A stretch of DNA of 64,000 bases from Palsa-504 sp963847965 (lineage in GTDB: Bacteria > Actinomycetota > Actinomycetes > Streptosporangiales > Streptosporangiaceae), in NCBI GenBank assembly GCA_963847965.1, contig CAWKCG010000043.1:124001-188000 (forward strand). The letters are read 5' to 3'. The notes below the pieces were generated by a model that saw only the letters and a program-made list of their open reading frames with translations, was not told the origin of the DNA and searched no databases. Below, in pieces: positions 57,828-64,000 of the stretch. The position numbers and the translations under genes are program-made. Each line of letters begins with the position of its first letter. Position 1 is the stretch's first letter.

Positions 57828-59099
57828 ATGACTTCCGGACCCGAGACGAGCTATCGCGTGCGCGGCGGCACTCCGCTGCACGGCACGGTCTTCATCCAGG
57901 GCGCGAAGAACGCGGCGCTCAAGATGATTGCGGCCTCGCTGCTGGCCGACAACGGACGCACCGTGCTGCGCAATGTGCCGCCGATCGAGGACGTGCACCG
58001 GGCCGTCGAACTGGCCCAGGCGGTCGGCGCTGTCGTCGAATTCCACGAGGCCGAGCGGACGCTCGTCGTCGACGCCTCGCACCTGACCAGCCCGGTGCTG
58101 CCGGCCGATATCGCCCGGAGGTTCCGCAGCTCGGTGCTGTTCGTTCCGGCGCTGCTGCACAGGTTCGGCGAGGCGGTCATCGAGGGCATCGGCGGGTGCA
58201 ACCTGGGCAGCAGGAACCTCGACTTCCACTACCGCGGGTTCGCCAGGCTCGGGGCCGTCGTCGACGAGCGCGAGACGGTCATCCACATCAAGGCCAGCAA
58301 GCTGCAGGGCGCGCACCTGTACCTCGACACGCCGTCGCACACCGGGACCGAGAACCTGATCATGGCCGCGTCGCTGGCTCCGGGCCGGACCGTCATCGAC
58401 AACACCGCGCAAGAGCCCGAGGTGCTCGACGTCATCGCGTTCCTGACCAAGATGGGCGCGCGCATCACCGGCGGCGGCACGGGCTTCATCACCGTGCACG
58501 GCGTGGAGGCGCTGACCGCGGTCGAGCACACCGTCATGGCGGACCGGATCGACTCGGGCGTCTTCGCGATGGCCGCGGCCATCACCGGCGGCGAGCTGAA
58601 CCTGGTCGGCGCGTCCCTCGACCACTTCGGCGTCGTCCGCTGGAAGCTCGAGCAGATGGGCGTGGAGTTCGCCACCAAGGGCGCGGTGGTGTCGGTGCGC
58701 ATGGACCGGCGGCCGCGGCCGATCAACGTGATCACCAGCCCCTACCCGGGGTTCGCCACCGACCTGCAGTCCCCGATCATGGCGCTCGCCTGCCTGGCCG
58801 AGGGCGCGAGCTACATCCGCGAGACGATCTTCGACGGGCGCTACACGCTGGTCGGCGAGCTGAACAAGATGGGTGCCCGGATCGAACTCGACGGCAGCCG
58901 CGTCGTCGTGCACGGCCCGATCGAGTTCCGGGGCGCCCGTGTGGTGGCCCACGACCTGCGGACCGGCATCGCGCTGGTGCTCGCCGGCCTGGCCGCCGAG
59001 GGCGAGACCACCGTCACGCCCTGCTACCCGATCGACCGGGGCCACGCCGCCATCGCGCAGCGCTTCAGCGCCCTCGGCGCCGACATCGAGGTGTGCTGA
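57828..59099 (+). CDS. murA: UDP-N-acetylglucosamine 1-carboxyvinyltransferase (MurA family)
   Basis: A 423-residue EPSP-synthase-fold protein. MurA adds enolpyruvate from PEP to UDP-GlcNAc in the first committed peptidoglycan step. It has FIQGAKNAALKMIAASLLA, RRFRSSVLFVPALL, the catalytic loop IGGCNLGSRNLDFH with its cysteine retained, DRIDSGVFAMAAA, and YPGFATDLQSPIMAL. The loop and N-terminus differ noticeably from mycobacterial MurA, so it may be a paralogue or a diverged form. ATG 57828 sits five bases after purB, suggesting cotranscription with purine genes. Confidence 0.85.
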   Translation: MTSGPETSYRVRGGTPLHGTVFIQGAKNAALKMIAASLLADNGRTVLRNVPPIEDVHRAVELAQAVGAVVEFHEAERTLVVDASHLTSPVLPADIARRFRSSVLFVPALLHRFGEAVIEGIGGCNLGSRNLDFHYRGFARLGAVVDERETVIHIKASKLQGAHLYLDTPSHTGTENLIMAASLAPGRTVIDNTAQEPEVLDVIAFLTKMGARITGGGTGFITVHGVEALTAVEHTVMADRIDSGVFAMAAAITGGELNLVGASLDHFGVVRWKLEQMGVEFATKGAVVSVRMDRRPRPINVITSPYPGFATDLQSPIMALACLAEGASYIRETIFDGRYTLVGELNKMGARIELDGSRVVVHGPIEFRGARVVAHDLRTGIALVLAGLAAEGETTVTPCYPIDRGHAAIAQRFSALGADIEVC

Positions 59100-60282
59100 A
59101 CCTACGGCGAGTACCCGCGGGGCGAAGCCTCGCGATACTACGGCGAGCACCACAGCCGGGGCGCGAAGCGCAGCGGGGGGTTCCAGGGGGGTCGTCCCCC
59201 CGGGCTAAATTGCGGCCGGGGAAGGCGCCGGCTAGGTCTAGGAAGGCGTCGTTGGCCTCGGGGTCGCCGATGCTGACCCGGGCGCCTTCGGAGCCGAAGG
59301 CCCGCACGCCGATTCCGGCGGCCTGACAGGCGGCGGCGAATTCGGGGGTCCGCTCACCGAGCCTGAGCCAGACGAAGTTGGCCTCGGTCGGGGGCACGTC
59401 CCACCCTTCGGCGATGAGCGCCTCGCGCACCCTGGTCCGCTCCTTGACGGTAAGCTCCACGCGCTCGAGTAGCTCCGCCTCCGCCGCCAGGGAGGCGATC
59501 GCCGCGGCCTGCGCGATGCGGTTGACGGAGAAGGGCAGCATGGTCTGCCGGGCCGCCTGCGCGACGGGCTCATGAGCGATCATGAACCCGACCCGCAACC
59601 CGGCCAGGCCGTAGGCCTTGGAGAAGGTGCGCAGCACCGCGACGTTGGGCCGGTACCGGTACAGCCCCACGCCGTCCGGCACCGCGTCGTCCCTGACGTA
59701 CTCGCGGTAGGCCTCGTCGATGACCACCAGGCAATCAGGAGGCACCCGCTCCAGGAACGCGTCGATCTCGGGCGTGTGGACCACCGTGCCGGTCGGGTTG
59801 TTGGGGTTGCAGACGAAGACCAGCCTGGTATGCGGGGTGATCGCGTCCGCCATCGCGGCCAGGTCGTGCGTCTCGTCCCGCAGCGGCACGCGGACCGAGG
59901 TGACGCCGGCCAGGTCGGCCAGTATCGGGTACGCCTCGAAGGAGCGCCACGCGTACAGCACCTCGGCGCCGGGCTCGCCGACCGCCTCGAGGATCTGCTG
60001 GGTCACGCCGACCGAGCCGCACCCGACGGCGACGTGCTGCGGGGACACACCGTACCGTTCCGCGATCGCCTCGGTCAGCGCGCGCGCGGCGTTGTCCGGG
60101 TACCGGTTGACCGATCGCGCCTCCTCGGCGATGACCTCGACCACCGAGGGCAGCGGCCCGTACGGGCACTCGTTGGACGAGAGCTTGTGCGATCTCCCCG
60201 CGTCGCTGACCGGCGCGCGGCCCGGCTGGTAAACGGGGAAGTGGTCAAGGACCTTACGGAAACGGGGTGACACGTTGGTCAT
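59065..60282 (-). CDS. Aminotransferase, Pat/HisC family
   Basis: A 405-residue PLP enzyme of the histidinol-phosphate/aromatic aminotransferase group. Key parts are KLSSNECPYGPLPSV, FVCNPNNPTGTVV, VVIDEAYREYV, and the PLP lysine in RTFSKAYGLAGLRVGF. The family body ends near AFPGRN (about 59220). The remaining 45 or so residues are Arg/Cys/Pro-rich and are translated from a palindromic intergenic repeat. The stop lies inside the convergent murA, a 35-base overlap. I think the original stop was lost. Substrate (histidinol phosphate or aromatic keto acid) is not certain. Confidence 0.88.
   Translation of the reverse strand: MTNVSPRFRKVLDHFPVYQPGRAPVSDAGRSHKLSSNECPYGPLPSVVEVIAEEARSVNRYPDNAARALTEAIAERYGVSPQHVAVGCGSVGVTQQILEAVGEPGAEVLYAWRSFEAYPILADLAGVTSVRVPLRDETHDLAAMADAITPHTRLVFVCNPNNPTGTVVHTPEIDAFLERVPPDCLVVIDEAYREYVRDDAVPDGVGLYRYRPNVAVLRTFSKAYGLAGLRVGFMIAHEPVAQAARQTMLPFSVNRIAQAAAIASLAAEAELLERVELTVKERTRVREALIAEGWDVPPTEANFVWLRLGERTPEFAAACQAAGIGVRAFGSEGARVSIGDPEANDAFLDLAGAFPGRNLARGDDPPGTPRCASRPGCGARRSIARLRPAGTRRRFSTPRCRRRGR
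59101..59215. repeat. GC-rich palindromic intergenic repeat candidate
   Basis: The murA-aminotransferase gap contains two copies of CTACGGCGAG and a strong hairpin (GGGGGG-TCGT-CCCCCC, 59186-59201, extended by flanking pairs). Similar G-run/C-run intergenic repeats are widespread in actinobacterial genomes, as I recall. It may act as a two-way terminator. Confidence 0.5.
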
Positions 60283-60355
60283 GCCATCAGTCTCCCACCC
60301 GCGGTCAAGGCGAAGGACGCCACTGCCAGGGCCCGAAAGCCTCGGGTTCCCGCTG

Positions 60356-62014
60356 TCAGCCGTGGCCGATCTGGACGGCCTTGACGATCAGCAGCAGGAC
60401 GGAGATGACCAGGTAGCCGCGCAGGGTCAGCAGCGCCACCTTCCTTCCCGTTGACCATTCCGCCGGCTTGAGCAGCGCGATCGGCGCCATCCGCCAGGCC
60501 ATCCGCTCGGCCTCGGACATCGTGGCCCGCGGGTGCGGTGGTGGCGGTGGCCGGTGCTTCCTGGTCAGCCGGAACCACGCCCCGGCGAGGGCGGCCAGCG
60601 CCACCAGCCCGATGGCGTTCCAGATGGCCACCTTCGACGCGTCCAGGTTGGAGAACAGCGTGGTGACGACCAGCGTGCCGGACAGCACGAGCAGCACGCC
60701 GATGATGACGGAGGCCAGGACGTTCAGCCAGCGCGGGTTCATCCACGGGCCGAGCACCTCGCGGTCGTTGCAGAGCAGCACCAGGAACGTGCTCGCGCTC
60801 GGCAGCAGGATCCCGGCCAGCGCCTGCACCGCCGTGGTGAGCAGCCCGAGCGGGGCGCCGGGAATGAGCACGATGGCCGCCGCCGCCGCGATCATCCCGG
60901 CGTAGGTGGCGTAGAACGGCTTGGCCTCCCTGAACTTGCGGTGCAGGGAGTGCTTGATCCCGAACACGTCACCGAACGCGTAGCTGGTGGACAGGGTGAC
61001 CGCGGACGCGCCGATGATGGACGCGTCCAGCAGCACGATGGAGAACGCCGCGCCGTACCACTGGCCGTGCCTTTCCAGCGCGTGGGCTACCCCGAGCGCG
61101 TCGGTGAAGTGCCCGGCCAGGTTGGTGCCCCGCACCGCGAAGACGGCGGCGAAGAAGATCGCGGTCGCCCCGATCACCACGATGAACGCGCCCATCGTGG
61201 TGTCCGCGCGCTCGTAGCCGATGAACCGCGGCGTGATCCGCTTGTCGATGACGTTGGACTGCTGGAAGAACAGCTGCCAGGGCGCGACGGTGGTGCCGAC
61301 GATCGCGATGATCAGCAGCACCGCGGTGGAGCTGACGCCGCCCTGGACGCCGGGAACGACGAAGTGGTAGCCGATCTGCCCCCATTGGGGGTGGGACGTG
61401 AACGCGAGCGGGAACAGGATCAGGCTGACCGCGATGAACGCAAGTAGCGACCGCTCCCAGCGGGCGAAGCTGCCGCTCGCCGTGATCGCGATCAGGACGA
61501 CCCCGATGATCGGCACCGAGATATACGGGCTGACGTGGAAATACCGCAGCGCGAGCGACACGCCGATGAACTCGGTGACGATGGTCAGGAAGTTCAGGAT
61601 GAACAGGTCGCCGACGCTGAACCAGCCCCAGAACCGGCCGAACCGCTCGTTGATGAGCCGCGCGTGCCCGACCCCGGTGACCGCGCCGAGCCTGACCACC
61701 ATCTCCTGGTTGACGATCAGCACCGGGATCAGCAGCAGCAGCGTCCACAGCAGGCTGTAACCGTAGTTCTGCCCGGCCTGCGCGTACGTGGACACGCCGC
61801 CCGCGTCGTTATCGCCCACCATCACGATCAGCCCGGGCCCGACGATGGCCAGGAACGTGATCAGCTTGCGCTTGAGCCCGCGGCGCTCCTGGTCCTCGTC
61901 GCTGAGCCGGATCCGGCCGAGCGCGCCCTCGATGTCGCCCAGGTGGGCCTCGTCGAGCACCGCGCTTGGCCGGCTGAGCTGTGCCCGGCCGGATTGGTGT
62001 TGCTCGGCCGCCAC
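60356..62014 (-). CDS. NRAMP-related divalent metal transporter
   Basis: A 552-residue transporter of the SLC11/NRAMP superfamily with about eleven membrane helices and a hydrophilic N-terminus. The helix-1 site reads GDNDAGGVSTYAQAG where classical members have DPGN. Helix 6 reads VAPWQLFFQQS where classical members have MPH, so the metal-binding methionine is replaced by alanine. That change is reported for NRAMP-related Mg transporters, and the coupled neighbour is MgtE-like, so I infer Mg transport. GTG 62014 opens this frame. The true start is probably GTG 62213, overlapping the upstream stop, with a Pro/Gly/Gln repeat N-terminus put out of frame by one extra base near 62088-62093. Confidence 0.85.
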   Translation of the reverse strand: MAAEQHQSGRAQLSRPSAVLDEAHLGDIEGALGRIRLSDEDQERRGLKRKLITFLAIVGPGLIVMVGDNDAGGVSTYAQAGQNYGYSLLWTLLLLIPVLIVNQEMVVRLGAVTGVGHARLINERFGRFWGWFSVGDLFILNFLTIVTEFIGVSLALRYFHVSPYISVPIIGVVLIAITASGSFARWERSLLAFIAVSLILFPLAFTSHPQWGQIGYHFVVPGVQGGVSSTAVLLIIAIVGTTVAPWQLFFQQSNVIDKRITPRFIGYERADTTMGAFIVVIGATAIFFAAVFAVRGTNLAGHFTDALGVAHALERHGQWYGAAFSIVLLDASIIGASAVTLSTSYAFGDVFGIKHSLHRKFREAKPFYATYAGMIAAAAAIVLIPGAPLGLLTTAVQALAGILLPSASTFLVLLCNDREVLGPWMNPRWLNVLASVIIGVLLVLSGTLVVTTLFSNLDASKVAIWNAIGLVALAALAGAWFRLTRKHRPPPPPHPRATMSEAERMAWRMAPIALLKPAEWSTGRKVALLTLRGYLVISVLLLIVKAVQIGHG

Positions 62015-62063
62015 CGGGCGGGCACCGGCGGGACCGGGTGCTGGGGGCTGCGGCGATCCGCCC

Positions 62064-62206
62064 GGCGCAGCCTGCCCTGGGGGTCCCGGCGGCAGCCTGC
62101 CCTGGGGGTCCCGGCGGAGCCTGCCCTGGGGGTCCCGGCGCAGCCTGCCCTGGGGGTCCCGGCGGAGCCTGCCCTGGGGGTCCCGGCGGAGCCTGCCCCG
62201 AGGGTG
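62064..62206. repeat. Six tandem 24-bp repeats, one unit 25 bp
   Basis: Units of type GGCGGAGCCTGCCCTGGG plus GTCCC run from 62064 to 62206; the last is partial. On the minus strand from GTG 62213 they encode collagen-like Pro/Gly/Gln octapeptides (QAPPGPPG). The unit at 62088-62112 has 25 bases instead of 24, which throws the N-terminal coding out of frame with the transporter. Confidence 0.85.
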
Positions 62207-62209
62207 TTG

Positions 62210-63547
62210 TCACGGGGCGTCTCCGTGGTGCGCGTCCGGCGGCTCGGCGGACTCCCGGCGGCGCCAGTCCTCGGGCAGCGTGAACTCGAGCACGTCGTCG
62301 ACGGTGATCACGCCGAGCAGCCGGCGTTCGTCGTCCACGACGGGGATGGTGATGAGGTTGTAGTCGGTCATCAGCACGGCCACATCCGTGATGTCGGCAT
62401 CCGCGCCGACCCGGACCGGGTCGGTATCGGACACCTCGATCACGGTGGCGCCCGGGTCGGACTGGACCAGGGTGACCAGCCTGGCCACCCCGCGCAGGCC
62501 GCCGTCCTCGTCGAGGGCATGCACGCTGGTCAGCGCCTCGGGCTGGAGGAGGCTGGACTCGCGGACCCTGGCCAGCGCGTCGCTGACCGTGGCCATGGTA
62601 GGTACGGTGATGAAGTCCACCCCCATCAGGCCGCCCGCGCTCGTGCTGTTGAAGCCCATGAGGGTCAGCACCTTGGTCCGCTGGCCGGCCGGCAGCAGGT
62701 CAAGCACCGGCTGCCTGCGCCGCTGCGGCAGTTCGGCGATCGCGTCCGCGGCGTCGTCGGCGCGCATCCGGGCGAGCACGGCGGCGATCTCCTCGTCGGT
62801 GCGCGCCCCGAGCAGGCGGGCAGCCAGGTCCTCGTCGAGTTCCTCGAACACGTCCGCCTCGAGCTCCGGGTCGGCGTGCACCCGGCCGAGGATCTCGGTC
62901 TCCTCTTCCTTGGAGGCGCTTTCCAGCAGGTCGGCGATCTGCGCGGGCTTGAGCCTGCGGATGCGGGCGAACGGCCCGCGGAGCGGGGCGCTGCCCGCGT
63001 GGCCGATCAGCCACTCGAAGTCGTGCCAGTCACGGAAGGCGCGGACGTCGTCAGGGTCCTGCCGAGCCAGGAGCCCGGACAGCCGACGCGGACGGCGGCG
63101 GGTGTCCACTCCGGCCAGGACCCACTCCCCACCCGGCTCCCCGGCCCCCTTCATGTCGTTAGTCAGCTCCAGGTCGGCGGCACGGACGAGGCGGGCGTTC
63201 GCCACGTCGATGAGCCGGTGGCCCAGCACGTCGGCCCGGAGCAGCACCTCGCCGTCCCGCCGCTCGAACTGGCGCAGGTCAAGCCGCGCGCTTGACAGCC
63301 GCAGCGGATCGCCGTCGAAGCTGCTCACCTGGTCGGTCGGCACGAAGATCTCGCGCCCGCCGACCGTGGCGACCAGCCCGGTGACCAGCGGGTAGTCGGC
63401 GCCGCGGAGCCGGACAATGACATCGGCCAGCCGTCCGATCAACTGGCCGGCGCGGTCCGCTACCGGCCTCCTGAGCAGCCGCGAAAGCCGCAGCGTGGCC
63501 TTGTTGCCCGCCGAGCCGCTGGGCCCGGCGGCGGGTGTGGTCGTCAT
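62210..63547 (-). CDS. Soluble PRC-barrel/MgtE-N/CBS-domain protein
   Basis: A 445-residue protein that resembles the cytosolic half of the Mg channel MgtE but has no membrane helices. Two PRC-barrel-like segments lie in residues 20-150. A MgtE N-domain (helical, ARIRRLKPAQIADLLESASK, then EEETEILGRVHADPELEADV) lies near 190-300. A CBS pair (with MGVDFITVPTMATVSDALAR and VLMTDYNLITIPVVDDERRLLGVITVDDV) ends it. In MgtE these domains sense Mg and gate the pore. Here the stop overlaps the GTG of the transporter gene, so the two probably work together. ATG 63547 has AAGAGG seven bases upstream. Confidence 0.88.
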   Translation of the reverse strand: MTTTPAAGPSGSAGNKATLRLSRLLRRPVADRAGQLIGRLADVIVRLRGADYPLVTGLVATVGGREIFVPTDQVSSFDGDPLRLSSARLDLRQFERRDGEVLLRADVLGHRLIDVANARLVRAADLELTNDMKGAGEPGGEWVLAGVDTRRRPRRLSGLLARQDPDDVRAFRDWHDFEWLIGHAGSAPLRGPFARIRRLKPAQIADLLESASKEEETEILGRVHADPELEADVFEELDEDLAARLLGARTDEEIAAVLARMRADDAADAIAELPQRRRQPVLDLLPAGQRTKVLTLMGFNSTSAGGLMGVDFITVPTMATVSDALARVRESSLLQPEALTSVHALDEDGGLRGVARLVTLVQSDPGATVIEVSDTDPVRVGADADITDVAVLMTDYNLITIPVVDDERRLLGVITVDDVLEFTLPEDWRRRESAEPPDAHHGDAP

Positions 63548-63782
63548 GAAAAGCCTCTTCTTGCTCGGATAGGTAACGCCTTCCCCCAGGGAGTATCACC
63601 ATGTCACCCGCCGCCACCCTGGCACAGGCGGGTGAACGCGCAGTGTACGGGGTAGTCCTTCCCGCGTAGGCCACGACGACTCAAAGCGCCTCGGGCGCGA
63701 GCCCCCGTTTACGCCGGCACCGGGCGTGAGGTATGAAGTCTCTGGCGCCCAAGAAGAGCGATGTACCGGATGAAAGGCGCAG

Positions 63783-64000
63783 ATGGTGGCCACGCGCAAG
63801 GCGGCAGCCCTGCTCGAAAGGAGCGGCGGCCTACCCGATACGTTCTGGTACTCGACCAAACGCAAACTGCTAGGGCCGCCCCTGGTCAACCAGGATCTCG
63901 GGGAACAGCGGCTGTCCAAGCCGCTCGCGCTCGGCGTGCTGTCGCCGGACGGCATTTCCTCCTCGGCTTACGGCACCGAGGAGATCCTCATCGCGCTGCT
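63783..64000 (+). CDS. KimA-like APC-superfamily transporter (partial, runs off the window)
   Basis: Only the first 72 residues are present. DTFWYSTKRKLLGPPLVNQD, then LGEQRLSKPLALGVLSPDG and ISSSAYGTEEILIALL match the N-terminus of APC transporters related to the potassium importer KimA. In that group the GEQ-L-K-ALA-LSSDA-SS-AYGTE pattern is typical. ATG 63783 has GAAAGG six bases upstream. It is divergent from the MgtE-like gene; the 235 bases between must hold both promoters. I saw no clear c-di-AMP riboswitch there. Confidence 0.75.
   Translation, partial: MVATRKAAALLERSGGLPDTFWYSTKRKLLGPPLVNQDLGEQRLSKPLALGVLSPDGISSSAYGTEEILIAL

Noticed and set aside
59186..59201. Typical rho-independent terminator after murA
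   Set aside because: The hairpin is strong but no T-run follows on either strand, so I describe it as a repeat hairpin rather than a firm terminator.
62064..62206. Repeat array as a CRISPR or an independent collagen-like protein gene
   Set aside because: There are no spacers. The frame beginning at 62213 becomes random-looking after the 25-base unit, while the next frame continues sensibly into the transporter, so it is better read as the transporter's displaced N-terminus.
63548..63782. c-di-AMP (ydaO-type) or Mg (M-box) riboswitch between the MgtE-like and KimA-like genes
   Set aside because: The families make it tempting, but I could not match the conserved core of either riboswitch. A covariance-model search would settle it.

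Overview
The window comes from a high-GC Gram-positive bacterium of the phylum Actinomycetota. Three things support this: very GC-rich coding sequence with many GTG starts and four-base stop/start overlaps, actinobacterial families (Lsr2, DUF3180, DUF3151, DUF1707, DUF397/DUF5753, HspR), and gene order shared with Mycobacterium and Streptomyces. The block ftsH-folE-folP-folK-DUF3180-DUF2520-panC-coaX-lsr2-clpC matches the mycobacterial ftsH-to-clpC1 region, minus folB, panD and lysS. I cannot name the genus from sequence alone; a member of Streptosporangiales or a relative is plausible.

Layout. 1-5.8 kb: DNA repair (radA, mutY) and the ClpC chaperone. 6.3-8.7 kb: the nucleoid protein Lsr2, an N-acetylglutamate-synthase-like enzyme fused in frame to a small membrane protein, and a cell-wall NlpC/P60 hydrolase. 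8.7-22.5 kb: a long leftward run for pantothenate/CoA (coaX, panC), folate (folK, folP, folE), lipid or membrane modification (MprF-like), FtsH, purine salvage (hpt), tRNA-Ile lysidine (tilS), a zincin and a D,D-carboxypeptidase. 22.6-23.9 kb: ppa and a divergent UMP-kinase-like gene.

From about 23.9 to 39.2 kb the window is accessory: small membrane proteins, GNAT, ankyrin, orphan PIN, RibD-C and broken genes, then two tandem att-bounded islets on the 3' side of tRNA-Gly(CCC). The islets carry a VapBC-like pair, a hypothetical gene, a CoiA-like nuclease and an XRE/AbiEii pair. No integrase is visible. After tRNA-Gly and dcd comes an XRE(DUF5753)-DUF397 module in AT-richer DNA.

39.2-48.6 kb: an EtfD-like membrane iron-sulfur oxidoreductase, then dnaK-grpE-dnaJ-hspR-clpB behind two HAIR-like HspR operators. 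48.6-53.8 kb: a TPR-like protein, a NYN-domain protein, pyrE, a DedA protein, fba and DUF3151. 53.9-59.1 kb: purA-purD-purB-murA. 59.1-64 kb: a Pat/HisC aminotransferase, an NRAMP-related transporter coupled to a channel-less MgtE/CBS protein, and the start of a KimA-like transporter.

Three conserved genes (ftsH, clpB and the NRAMP-related gene) each carry one apparently extra base. This could be real mutation or uncorrected indels in the assembly, and it should be settled before any biology is drawn from those genes. The observations I think most deserve follow-up are the integrase-less tandem islets at tRNA-Gly with period-11 arm repeats, and the coupled MgtE-sensor/NRAMP-like pair.
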